NCBI GenBank assembly: GCA_958439195.1
Contig: OY288157.1
Location: forward strand, 407,864 to 471,863
Length of the DNA: 64,000 nt
Direction: 5' to 3'
DNA from: an uncultured Paracoccaceae bacterium
Lineage (GTDB): Bacteria > Pseudomonadota > Alphaproteobacteria > Rhodobacterales > Rhodobacteraceae
Shown: positions 54,479-62,320 of the stretch, one piece after another
How positions within the stretch are numbered: position 1 is the stretch's first letter
Layout: every line of letters starts with the position of its first letter
Notes under the pieces: generated by a model
Database searches by the model: none
The model's input: only the letters and a program-made list of their open reading frames with translations
Told to the model about the DNA's origin: nothing
Position numbers and translations under genes: made by a program

Positions 54479-55425
54479 TCCGCTCTCCCGCCCAGCTTGA
54501 ACCTTCGCGCGGTGATACACGCGCCCTTTGCGCCACGCAACCTGCGCCCCGTTGCCCAACACCACAGCGGCGGATTCCTTACCGCATCCCGCCCATCCTT
54601 GCCCCGGCAGCGCGGCCACAGGCACCCGCACAATCCCCCCTGCAAATCAGCCCCCGATCCGGTAAAGCGGCGCATAGGGCAGACATGCCCAAAGCAGTTC
54701 GCCCGATCGGCCATCCTCAACGCGGTGTGGCACCGCTGATCCAGGCGCAAAGATGCGCGGACCCTCCCCTAAAGTGTCCTGTCCCGCGCCTTGTCTGGGC
54801 GCAGCCCCGACGCAACCGCCCCATTGTGAAAAATTCGCGCTCACCTTTCCCGGCGCGGCGCGGGCAAGGCTCATTCCCCGCCACTTCCCCACCCAGACAC
54901 CCCGAACAGGACCCCCCCCTACTCGGCCAGCCACCGCCTCGCCCACCCAATCCAACGCTCCGGCCCCGCTTGGCAACCCATCGGTCTGGATCGGCAATCC
55001 GGCCCGCCGGGCTGACCACCCGGCCCAACCCGCCATCTGCCCAATCCGCCACCCGTCCCCATCCATCGGAAAATCCGTCCACCCCACCATCCGGCAGTGC
55101 AACCTCGGACCGTCGGCAGCTTTCCTGTCACCCCTAAAACCGTCGGCCGCTTGCAACCCAAGGCACGATCCGGCACCCCACCCGACTGACCCGTCACCCT
55201 TACCTTGGCGTTAACCTTAACGCCCGCTAACCCCACCGCCCGTATGCACAGCCGGCTGCACCCACCGCTGCACCATCAGCGTCACCGCCATTCCGCACTG
55301 TTGCACCAAATTAACCCAGCGCCCGCAAAGACTTGCCATCAAACGCCCACCCCGATCCGGCCGCCAAACGGAAACGGGCGCCCCCGAAGGGACGCCCGTT
55401 TCGCAACCGCGAAGATCGAAAAGGA
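54479..55425. other. Long G-poor, C-rich intergenic region between acpP and fabF
   Basis: About 950 bp without a gene that I can support. The plus strand is strongly C-rich and G-poor. The open frames crossing it have low-complexity Gly/Trp/Arg or Pro/Arg compositions and no family motif. Features seen are a near-palindrome GGCGTTAA-CC-TTAACGCC at 55207-55224 and two copies of ACCGTCGGC around 55108-55148. fabF normally follows acpP closely, so the gap is unusual. Confidence 0.5.
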
Positions 55426-55659
55426 TCAGGCAGCTTCCGAGATGAACTTCACCGCGTCGCCAAACGTCTGGATGGTTTCGGCGGCATCATCCGGGATCTC
55501 GATCCCGAACTCTTCCTCAAAAGCCATGACCAATTCGACGGTATCGAGCGAATCCGCGCCCAGATCGTCGATGAACGAGGCATTCTCGGTCACCTTGTCT
55601 TCCTCGACGCCCAGATGCTCGACGACGATCTTCTTCACGCGTACGGCGATGTCGCTCAT
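55426..55659 (-). CDS. acpP: Acyl carrier protein
   Basis: Product of 77 residues. It carries acyl chains on a phosphopantetheine arm attached to the serine in LGADSLDTVELVMAFEEEFG. It is acidic and helical as expected. ATG 55659 follows GGAAAGAGGAATG, a strong ribosome site. It lies 189 bp downstream of fabG. Confidence 0.98.
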   Translation of the reverse strand: MSDIAVRVKKIVVEHLGVEEDKVTENASFIDDLGADSLDTVELVMAFEEEFGIEIPDDAAETIQTFGDAVKFISEAA

Positions 55660-55848
55660 GTCATTCCTCTTTCCGTTGCGGGATCGCGTCCCGTTCGTTG
55701 TCCCTGCCCCGAAAGGCACATTCCCCGCGTCTTGATACGGGAAGGCCGGGTTTCATCCCGGCCCGGTCGCCGCGCCTATAGCAAGGGCGTTCCCGCAAGG
55801 CAAACGCTTTCCATGACCAAAGGTCGCAGCCCCATTTCTATAGCCGTT

Positions 55849-56586
55849 TCAGACCATGTCCATCCCGCCATTCACATGCAGGGTGGCCCCTGTCACATAA
55901 GCTGCTTCTGGTGCGGAAAGATAGACCACCGCCGCCGCAATCTCGGCCGGCTCCCCCATCCGCCCTGCCGGCACCGCTGTCAGGATGCGCGCCTTCTGGT
56001 CGTCGTTCAGCTTGTCGGTCATCGCGGTGGCGATGAATCCCGGCGACACGACATTCACCGTGATCCCCCGGCTCGCCACTTCCGCCGCCAGCGATTTCGA
56101 CAGCCCAAGAAGCCCCGCCTTGGCCGCGGAATAATTCACCTGACCGCCGTTCCCCGTGGTCCCCACGACCGACCCGATATTCACGATCCGGCCCCAACGC
56201 GCCTTCATCATCCCACGGATCGCCGCCCGGCACAGCCGGAAGGTCGCCGTCAGGTTCACGTCCAGAACCGATGCCCAATCATCATCCGACATCCGCATCA
56301 CCAACCCGTCACGGGTGATTCCGGCATTATTTACAAGGATGTCGACTGATCCCATCGCCTCGGTCGCGCGCTTGACCAAGCCCTCCACCTCTTCGGGGAC
56401 CGACAGGTTGCAAGGCAGCACAAACGCCCGCCCCCCCAGTTCGGCGGCCAAGGCCTCCAACGGCTCCACCCGCGTGCCGGACAGGCCGACCGTTGCCCCC
56501 GCCCCATGCAGCGCACGCGCAATCTCGGCCCCGATGCCACCCGACGCCCCGGTAATCAGCGCCGCCTTCCCCGTCAGATCGAACAT
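55849..56586 (-). CDS. fabG: 3-oxoacyl-[acyl-carrier-protein] reductase
   Basis: Product of 245 residues of the short-chain dehydrogenase family. NADPH motif TGASGGIGAEIARAL (about 13-27), VNNAGITRDGL, catalytic SVVGTTGNGGQVNYSAAKAG with Tyr and Lys, and the C-terminal TGATLHVNGGMDM. It reduces beta-ketoacyl-ACP. Two unrelated genes lie between it and fabD, which is unusual for a fab cluster. Confidence 0.96.
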   Translation of the reverse strand: MFDLTGKAALITGASGGIGAEIARALHGAGATVGLSGTRVEPLEALAAELGGRAFVLPCNLSVPEEVEGLVKRATEAMGSVDILVNNAGITRDGLVMRMSDDDWASVLDVNLTATFRLCRAAIRGMMKARWGRIVNIGSVVGTTGNGGQVNYSAAKAGLLGLSKSLAAEVASRGITVNVVSPGFIATAMTDKLNDDQKARILTAVPAGRMGEPAEIAAAVVYLSAPEAAYVTGATLHVNGGMDMV

Positions 56587-56715
56587 AGGTCCGCTCCCCT
56601 TGATCCAGAAACTGACGGTTTCCCTACCAGCATCAATATCCCCATACCAGCCATTGCGCAAAAACCCCGCTTCGCCCAAGCTGCTGCCGGGGGCTTATGC
56701 CAGAAGGCAAAGGCC

Positions 56716-57516
56716 ATGTTGAACGCTTCCTTCACGCCCGACCCGGCCCAGGGTCTGGCCGCACTCGCCGTGATCATCTTTATCGGCGTTGCCCTGTATA
56801 TCCGCCTGCGCCCCCGCAGACGCCGCCGCTCACGCCGAAACGGCACCTACAGCTCGTGGCAGGGCACCGCACCCCACCGCACGCAGGGGCTGCAACGCGC
56901 TCAACACGCCAACCCACCCCACCAGCCCAGCCCAGACCTGCGCGATCCGGCGCAACAGATGCACGCCATCGCGCGGGTCGAATTCGAATGCACCCCCCTG
57001 CTGAACCAGCAAGAATCCCGCCTTCTGCCGCTGCTCGAATCCGTCATCCGCGACCTGCGGGCCGGTCACCGCGTCATGGCCCAAACCAGCCTTGGCGAAC
57101 TGCTACGTCCCAGGGAATCATCGGCCACGGAAAGCGACCGCAGCGCCGCCTTCGCCTCGATCAATTCCAAACGCCTCGATTTTGCGATCATCGACCGCAC
57201 AGGTCGCCTTGCCGTTGCCGTGGAATATCAAGGGGATGGCCACCACCAGGGCAACGCTTTCATGCGCGATGCCGTCAAACGCGAAGCCGTCCGCCGCGCC
57301 GGCATCCCTTTTGTCGAGGTCGAACCCGACTTTGATCCCACCCATTTGCGCACCCGCATCATGGGGCTGCTGACCCAGCCAAAGCCCGCTGCGCCCAAAT
57401 CGACTGCACGAAAATCGACTGCACAAAAATCGACTGCGCCTATCCCTGCAATGCCAAACCCTGCGGTGCTGAAACCTGCGGTGAACATCACCCCTCTGCA
57501 TTCCCACCGACCGTAG
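56716..57516 (+). CDS. DUF2726 domain-containing membrane-anchored protein
   Basis: Product of 266 residues. An N-terminal membrane helix (about 12-28, AALAVIIFIGVALYI) is followed by a basic stretch and a DUF2726 domain that looks like a PD-(D/E)xK nuclease fold: SRLLPLLESVI, FAIIDRTGRLAVAVEYQGDGHHQ and VRRAGIPFVEVEPD. The C-terminus contains three 15-bp repeats encoding KSTAR/KSTAQ/KSTAP and a Pro-rich tail. It is transcribed against the fab genes, between fabG and the ASCH gene. Function unknown; a DNA-processing role is only suggested by the fold. Confidence 0.78.
   Translation: MLNASFTPDPAQGLAALAVIIFIGVALYIRLRPRRRRRSRRNGTYSSWQGTAPHRTQGLQRAQHANPPHQPSPDLRDPAQQMHAIARVEFECTPLLNQQESRLLPLLESVIRDLRAGHRVMAQTSLGELLRPRESSATESDRSAAFASINSKRLDFAIIDRTGRLAVAVEYQGDGHHQGNAFMRDAVKREAVRRAGIPFVEVEPDFDPTHLRTRIMGLLTQPKPAAPKSTARKSTAQKSTAPIPAMPNPAVLKPAVNITPLHSHRP
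57397..57441 (+). repeat. Three tandem 15-bp repeats inside the DUF2726 gene
   Basis: AAATCGACTGCACGA is repeated three times with small changes, encoding KSTAR, KSTAQ, KSTAP. Units in frame change the tail length without shifting the reading frame. Confidence 0.85.
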
Positions 57517-57565
57517 CAACCGACCGTAGCCACCAACCGAAGCCTCTGTCCCAAAATCTCTGGCC

Positions 57566-58042
57566 CTAACCCCCCGCCGCCAGCCTTGTCCGCGCCTCGG
57601 CCTCCTCCGCTGCAACATGCGCGGGCGCGGCTTTGGCAAGCGCGTCATCAACCACCGCCACCAGCCGGAATTCTTCCCACCACAGCCACATATCCGGGTC
57701 AAAGGCACCGCGGCGGCCAAAGTAGTCCTCATGCGCCAGCCGCCAGAACCGCAGGCTGCCATCCCCCTCGCCTTCCAGCGCGGCAAAGGCATCGTCAATC
57801 GCGGCGAACCGCCGCCGCCCCACGGCCACCGTCTCCATCACGGCAACCGGGCGCGGGCCTGCCATCACGGCCCACCGCATCCCCGGTTCAGTCGGGTTCT
57901 CCTCCCGCCCGTCCCAGACCGTGGCCCGTTTGCGCCCGGCAATCACCAACGCCGCCAGCCGCTCCTGCACATCCGGCGTCGACCCAAAGGCACAGCAGGG
58001 CAAATGCCCCCAGCCCGGCACATCAACCCGATCCTGTCCCAT
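57566..58042 (-). CDS. ASCH domain-containing protein
   Basis: About 158 residues from ATG 58042. ASCH-type landmarks are the opening CCAFGSTPDVQERLAALVIAGRKRATVWDG with the G-x-K-x-x-T-like motif and the late DGSLRFWRLAHEDYFGRRG. ASCH domains have a PUA-like fold thought to bind RNA or modified nucleosides, and some act as amidohydrolases. It lies between fabD and the DUF2726 gene, and its stop is 50 bp from that gene, which runs towards it. The start is uncertain. Confidence 0.75.
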   Translation of the reverse strand: MGQDRVDVPGWGHLPCCAFGSTPDVQERLAALVIAGRKRATVWDGREENPTEPGMRWAVMAGPRPVAVMETVAVGRRRFAAIDDAFAALEGEGDGSLRFWRLAHEDYFGRRGAFDPDMWLWWEEFRLVAVVDDALAKAAPAHVAAEEAEARTRLAAGG

Positions 58043-58105
58043 CCCCTGCCCACAGACTTTCCGCTGCGCGACCGTGCCGCGCCGCCCATCACCGGGCAAA
58101 CGGCA

Positions 58106-59041
58106 TCAGCCCTTTGCCGCCGCCACATCCTCTGGCGTGCCCACCGCCCGCGTCACCACATCGCTGCCGACAATTCGCTTGACCATGCCCGACAGCGCCT
58201 TTCCGGCCCCAATTTCCCAGAACTCCGTCACACCCGCGCCCGCCATCCACAACACCGATTCCCGCCAGCGCACGGCACCGGTCACCTGCGCCACCAGCAG
58301 ATCGCGGATGCGGTCCGGTTCGGTCACCGCTTCGGCCCGCACATTCACAACCACCGGCACCAGCGGCTTTTCCACCACCACAGCCGCCAGCGCCTCGGCC
58401 ATCACATGGGCGGCGGGCTGCATCAGCGCGCAATGAAACGGCGCGCTCACCGGCAGCAGGATCGCCCGTTTGGCCCCCTTGGCCTTGGCAATCTCCACGG
58501 CCCGCTCCACCGCGCCCTTGTGGCCTGACACCACCACCTGTGCCGGGTCATTGTCATTGGCCGCCTGGCACACCTCGCCTTGCGCCGCCTCCGCCGCCAC
58601 CGCAGAGGCGGTCTCGTAATCCAGCCCGAGCAGTGCCGCCATCGCACCCAACCCTACCGGCGTCGCCTCCTGCATCGCGCGGCCCCGGATGCGCAACAGA
58701 CGCGCGGTATCCGACAACCCCAAAGCCCCGGCAGCGCACAGCGCCGAATATTCACCCAGCGAATGCCCCGCCACAAAGGCCACATCCTTGCCGATGGTGA
58801 TCCCCTCGGCCTCCAGCGCCCGCAGCGCCGCGATGGACGTGGCCATCAACGCCGGTTGCGCATTCTGGGTCAGCGTCAGATCGGCAATGTCGCCCTCCCA
58901 GATCAGCGCCGACAGCTTTTCCCCCAGCGCCTCATCCACCTCGTCAAACACGGCGCGCGCGGCAGGATAGGCATCGGCCAGCGCCCGGCCCATCCCGATG
59001 GTCTGCGCCCCTTGTCCCGGAAATACGAATGCTCTGCTCAT
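58106..59041 (-). CDS. fabD: Malonyl-CoA-acyl carrier protein transacylase
   Basis: Product of 311 residues. It loads malonate onto ACP. The motif FPGQGAQTIGMGR opens the protein; the nucleophile is the serine in GHSLGEYSALC and the catalytic histidine lies in PVSAPFHCALM. ATG 59041 has GGGGCGGGGC upstream. It is the most upstream fab gene here, with fabG, acpP and fabF further downstream. Confidence 0.97.
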   Translation of the reverse strand: MSRAFVFPGQGAQTIGMGRALADAYPAARAVFDEVDEALGEKLSALIWEGDIADLTLTQNAQPALMATSIAALRALEAEGITIGKDVAFVAGHSLGEYSALCAAGALGLSDTARLLRIRGRAMQEATPVGLGAMAALLGLDYETASAVAAEAAQGEVCQAANDNDPAQVVVSGHKGAVERAVEIAKAKGAKRAILLPVSAPFHCALMQPAAHVMAEALAAVVVEKPLVPVVVNVRAEAVTEPDRIRDLLVAQVTGAVRWRESVLWMAGAGVTEFWEIGAGKALSGMVKRIVGSDVVTRAVGTPEDVAAAKG

Positions 59042-59180
59042 GCCCCGCCCCTTTTGCTGCCACCGGGGCCACGCCCCTGTTGCTCTCCGCATTACCCAAA
59101 CGGCCCCCGCCGCGCAATCAACACCCGCCAATCAGTCGCGCCGCCTTGTCCCCGGAACCGTGCCATGCCATCGCTTTCGC

Positions 59181-59612
59181 ATGACACTGCGCCAATCCCC
59201 CACTCTGCGCCGCATCGCCTATGCCATCAGCTTTGAAGGCGGCGGCATTCTTCTATCCTCTGCCCTCCTCCTCCTGATGGCTGAAACCACGGCAGGCAGT
59301 TCGCTGGTCTTTTCGGTCATCGCCTCCACCATAGCCATGCTGTGGAACCTCGCCTTCAACGCCATGTTCGAGGCGTGGGAATCCCGCCAACCCATCCGTG
59401 GTCGCAGCTTCAAACGCCGCACCGCCCATGCCCTGCTGTTCGAGGCGGGGCTGGTCCTCGCCCTCCTGCCCCTCACCGCCTGGTGGTTCTCGGTCTCACT
59501 CGCGCAAGCGCTCGCCTATGAGGCTGCGCTGATCGTCGCCTTCCTGATCTACACTTGGGTCTTTACCTGGGCCTTCGACCGCCTCTTCGGCCTGCCCGCC
59601 TCGGCCCGCTGA
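59181..59612 (+). CDS. PACE-family efflux transporter
   Basis: Product of 143 residues with four hydrophobic helices in two tandem BTP repeats. The first repeat has RRIAYAISFEGGGILLSSALL, the second HALLFEAGLVLALLPLTAWW, each with a conserved glutamate in the first helix, and MLWNLAFNAMFEAWESRQ between. PACE proteins (AceI type) export biocides such as chlorhexidine and polyamines by proton exchange. It is divergent from fabD. Confidence 0.88.
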   Translation: MTLRQSPTLRRIAYAISFEGGGILLSSALLLLMAETTAGSSLVFSVIASTIAMLWNLAFNAMFEAWESRQPIRGRSFKRRTAHALLFEAGLVLALLPLTAWWFSVSLAQALAYEAALIVAFLIYTWVFTWAFDRLFGLPASAR

Positions 59613-59620
59613 TCCGCAGC

Positions 59621-59648
59621 TTGCACTCTGGCCGCCTTTCTGTATAAG
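59621..59648 (+). promoter_or_regulatory. Candidate promoter of rpsF-rpsR-rplI
   Basis: TTGCAC (59621-59626) and TATAAG (59643-59648) with a 16-bp spacer, about 110 bp before the rpsF start. Confidence 0.45.
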
Positions 59649-59758
59649 GCCCCATCCTTTCCGCACTCACGTGAACCGGCGCAGCCTCTCGTGGACGGGC
59701 CGCGGAAAGGCGAAATGCCCGTCCTATGAAATGCGCCTTGCAAAGAACTGGAGTGAAC

Positions 59759-60232
59759 ATGGCTCTTTACGAGCATGTCTTCATTGCGCGTCAGGATCTT
59801 TCCAACACGCAAGCCGAAGGTCTTATCGAACATTTCTCCACGGTCCTCGCGGACAACGGCGGCAAAGTCGTTGAATTCGAATACTGGGGCGTCAAGACGA
59901 TGGCCTACAAGATCAACAAGAACCGCAAGGGCCACTATGCCTTTCTGAAATCGGATGCCCCCTCGGCCGCCGTGCAGGAAATGGAACGCCTGATGCGCCT
60001 GCATGATGATGTGATGCGCGTCCTGACCATCAAGGTCGACGCACATGGCGAAGGCCCGTCCGTGCAGATGCAAAAGCGCGATGAGCGGGAACGTGGCGAT
60101 CGTCCCGAAGGCGGCTTCGGTGGCGGTGAACGCCGCGAGCGCAGCTTTGGCGACCGTCCCGATCGTGGCGGCGACCGTGGTGCTGATCGTGGCGGCGACC
60201 GCGGTGGTGACCGCGGCGGCTTCCGTCGTTGA
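59759..60232 (+). CDS. rpsF: 30S ribosomal protein S6
   Basis: Product of 157 residues. The S6 core occupies residues 1-95 (MALYEHVFIARQDLS, YWGVKTMAYKINKNRKGHYA). It is followed by an unusually long basic, disordered tail of about 55 residues built of DRGGDRG-type repeats, similar in style to RGG boxes. ATG 59759 follows a GGAGTGAAC ribosome site. First gene of the conserved rpsF-rpsR-rplI operon. Confidence 0.97.
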   Translation: MALYEHVFIARQDLSNTQAEGLIEHFSTVLADNGGKVVEFEYWGVKTMAYKINKNRKGHYAFLKSDAPSAAVQEMERLMRLHDDVMRVLTIKVDAHGEGPSVQMQKRDERERGDRPEGGFGGGERRERSFGDRPDRGGDRGADRGGDRGGDRGGFRR

Positions 60233-60259
60233 TCCGGGCTTAGGAAAGGACCATAAATC

Positions 60260-60487
60260 ATGGCAAACAAACCGTTTTTCCGCCGCCGCAAGGTCTGCCC
60301 CTTCTCGGGCGACAACGCACCGGCCATCGACTACAAGGACACGCGCCTGCTGCAGCGGTATATCTCCGAACGCGGCAAGATCGTTCCCTCGCGCATCACC
60401 GCAGTCTCGGCAAAAAAGCAGCGTGAACTGGCCCAGGCCATCAAACGCGCCCGCTTCCTAGCCCTGCTGCCCTACGCCGTGAAATAA
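60260..60487 (+). CDS. rpsR: 30S ribosomal protein S18
   Basis: Product of 75 residues, standard length. Landmarks are NKPFFRRRKVCPFSG and IDYKDTRLLQRYISERGKI followed by ALLPY. It binds S6 in the platform of the 30S subunit. It is 27 bp after rpsF and 11 bp before rplI. Confidence 0.98.
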   Translation: MANKPFFRRRKVCPFSGDNAPAIDYKDTRLLQRYISERGKIVPSRITAVSAKKQRELAQAIKRARFLALLPYAVK

Positions 60488-60498
60488 GGAAGACAGAT

Positions 60499-61071
60499 AT
60501 GCAAGTCATCCTCCTTCAGCGCGTGGCCAAACTTGGCCAGATGGGCGAAGTCGTCAACGTCAAGGACGGCTACGCCCGCAACTTCCTCCTGCCGCAGGGC
60601 AAGGCGCTCCGCGCCAATGAGGCCAACATCAAATCTTTCGAAGTCAAGAAGGCGCAGCTTGAACTGCAAAACCTTGAAACCAAGAAAGAGGCCGAAGCCG
60701 TTGGCGCCAAGCTGGACGGTCAGACCTTCGTGGTGATTCGCTCGGCATCCGATGCCGGCGCGCTCTACGGTTCCGTCACCACCCGTGACGCCGCCGATGC
60801 CGCGACCGAGGCCGGGTTCACCGTGAACCGCGCCCAGGTCGTTCTGGACCGTCCGATCAAGGATCTGGGCCTGCACTCGGTATCCGTCGTGCTGCACCCC
60901 GAAGTGTCGGTCCGCATCACCCTGAACGTCGCCCGTTCGCCCGAAGAGGCCGAACTGCAAGCGGCAGGCAAGTCCATCCAGGAACTGGCGGCCGAAGCCG
61001 AAGCCGCAGCCGATTTCGAAATCGCCGAACTCTTCGACGATCTCGGCGGTGCTGCAACCGAAGACGCATAA
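60499..61071 (+). CDS. rplI: 50S ribosomal protein L9
   Basis: Product of 190 residues; the alphaproteobacterial form is longer than the 150 residues of E. coli because of an acidic Ala/Glu-rich C-terminal extension. MQVILLQRVAKLGQMGEVVNV and GYARNFLLPQGKALRA identify it. Last gene of the operon, closed by the terminator at 61098. Confidence 0.97.
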   Translation: MQVILLQRVAKLGQMGEVVNVKDGYARNFLLPQGKALRANEANIKSFEVKKAQLELQNLETKKEAEAVGAKLDGQTFVVIRSASDAGALYGSVTTRDAADAATEAGFTVNRAQVVLDRPIKDLGLHSVSVVLHPEVSVRITLNVARSPEEAELQAAGKSIQELAAEAEAAADFEIAELFDDLGGAATEDA

Positions 61072-61097
61072 GCGACACCAAACGGACAGTGATCATG

Positions 61098-61129
61098 AAC
61101 CGCGCCGGGCAACCGGCGCGGTTTTTCTT
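61098..61129 (+). terminator. Rho-independent terminator after rplI
   Basis: Eleven-base perfect arms AACCGCGCCGG / CCGGCGCGGTT with a stable GCAA tetraloop, then TTTCTTTT. Confidence 0.9.
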
Positions 61130-61191
61130 TTGGCGCATGTACACCAAAAGAACTTTCTGTAGGACACCCCGCTTCCCCGACCGCCTCAACT

Positions 61192-61225
61192 CATGTACAA
61201 CATTCCAATCCAATTGTTGTACATG
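61192..61225. promoter_or_regulatory. Long inverted repeat over the start of the nucleotidyltransferase-fold gene
   Basis: Perfect ten-base arms CATGTACAAC (61192-61201) and GTTGTACATG (61216-61225) with a 14-bp AT-rich spacer. Both ATG candidates of the downstream gene (61193 and 61223) are inside the arms. A related half-site CATGTACA lies upstream at 61136-61143. It looks like an operator that would also hide the start codon in an mRNA hairpin. Confidence 0.6.
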
Positions 61226-62239
61226 GCCGACCGACACAGCAACCTCGCCCACGCCGCCTATGCCGACCTCATTTCTTCGCTCTGGGATGAGGCGCTGGCC
61301 AGCATCAGGGGCACCCCCCGGCTCGAAACCCGCAACAGTCGGCGCTACTGGTACGATGTCTACCGCATCGGAAGCGATGTGCGGAAACGCTACCTTGGCG
61401 AAGATGACGCCCCAACCCGCGACCGTATCGCGCGCCACGCAAACCTGGCCACACGCAGCGCCCAGTCCGCAGAAGACCGGCAGCGCCTCATCCGCCTTCT
61501 GCGCGCCGAAGGGTTTCAGCCGCTGGATGCCTCCACCGGCGCGCTCCTCTCCGCGCTTGCCCGCGCAGGCACCTTCCGCCTCGGCGGCACCCTTGCCGGC
61601 ACGGGGGCCTTTCGCCATTACGAAGGCGAACTGGGCATCCGCATGCGCCAGACCGAAATCCTAAGCACCGGCGATATCGACATTGCCCAGTTTGAACGCC
61701 TCAGCCTCATCCTTGGCGATACTGTCGAAGAACCCCTCGCCGCAGCCTTCACTGAGCTTGATTTTGAACCCACCCCCACGCTTGACCACCACAGCATCTG
61801 GCGCTGGCGGCAAAGCCGATCCAACATCCAGATCGAATTCCTCACCCCCTCCTTCCGCCCGGAAGAAGACATCCGCGATCTGCCCGCCCTCGGCGTCTCG
61901 GCCCAATCACTGCATTACCTCAACTACCTGATTGCCGAACCGATCAAGGCGGTCGCCCTCTACCGATCCGGCATCCTGATCCAAATCCCCCGCCCGGAAC
62001 GCTTTGCCATCCACAAGCTCATCGTGGCTGACCGCCGCCGGGGCGGCCCCGATCAGATCAAATCCCGCAAGGATCGCGCCCAGGCCGCCTTCCTCATCCG
62101 CACCCTGTCTGAAGACCGCCCCGATGACCTGCGCGAGGCCTATGCCGACGCCCGCTCGCGCGGCCCGCGATGGGAGGCTCGCATCGACGCCAGCCTCAAA
62201 CGCCTGCCCGAATCCGCCGCCCTTCTCGCCGCGCTATAG
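61193..62239 (+). CDS. Nucleotidyltransferase-fold protein of the GSU2403 type
   Basis: Product of 348 residues, or 338 from ATG 61223. The central segment FRLGGTLAGTGAFRHYEGELG followed by TGDIDIAQFERLSL fits the GG...D-x-D nucleotidyltransferase pattern (compare GSU2403-like and AbiEii-like folds). The C-terminal part has YLNYLIAEPIKAVAL and FAIHKLIVADRR. Members may transfer nucleotides to an RNA or protein target; some related folds are toxins, but no antitoxin-like gene is next to it. A long inverted repeat covers the start. Confidence 0.7.
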   Translation: MYNIPIQLLYMADRHSNLAHAAYADLISSLWDEALASIRGTPRLETRNSRRYWYDVYRIGSDVRKRYLGEDDAPTRDRIARHANLATRSAQSAEDRQRLIRLLRAEGFQPLDASTGALLSALARAGTFRLGGTLAGTGAFRHYEGELGIRMRQTEILSTGDIDIAQFERLSLILGDTVEEPLAAAFTELDFEPTPTLDHHSIWRWRQSRSNIQIEFLTPSFRPEEDIRDLPALGVSAQSLHYLNYLIAEPIKAVALYRSGILIQIPRPERFAIHKLIVADRRRGGPDQIKSRKDRAQAAFLIRTLSEDRPDDLREAYADARSRGPRWEARIDASLKRLPESAALLAAL

Positions 62240-62320
62240 GCGACATGCGATGTCGTCCGCGCGGCTGCACCCCGCACGCCGCACCCATAGCCTGAGCAGG
62301 TCCGCAACCCGGAGCAGCCC

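Noticed and set aside
54647..55156. 169-codon minus-strand frame in the acpP-fabF gap
   Set aside because: Gly/Trp/Arg-rich low-complexity composition with no family motif and no ribosome site; explained by the C-rich strand bias.
55200..55235. CtrA-type site (TTAA-N7-TTAA) near the palindrome
   Set aside because: The spacing is off by one and the second half is CTAA or TAAC, so it does not match the consensus.
61193..62239. Toxin-antitoxin operon
   Set aside because: The nucleotidyltransferase-fold protein recalls toxin folds, but there is no small antitoxin-like gene next to it, so only the single gene and its inverted repeat are reported.
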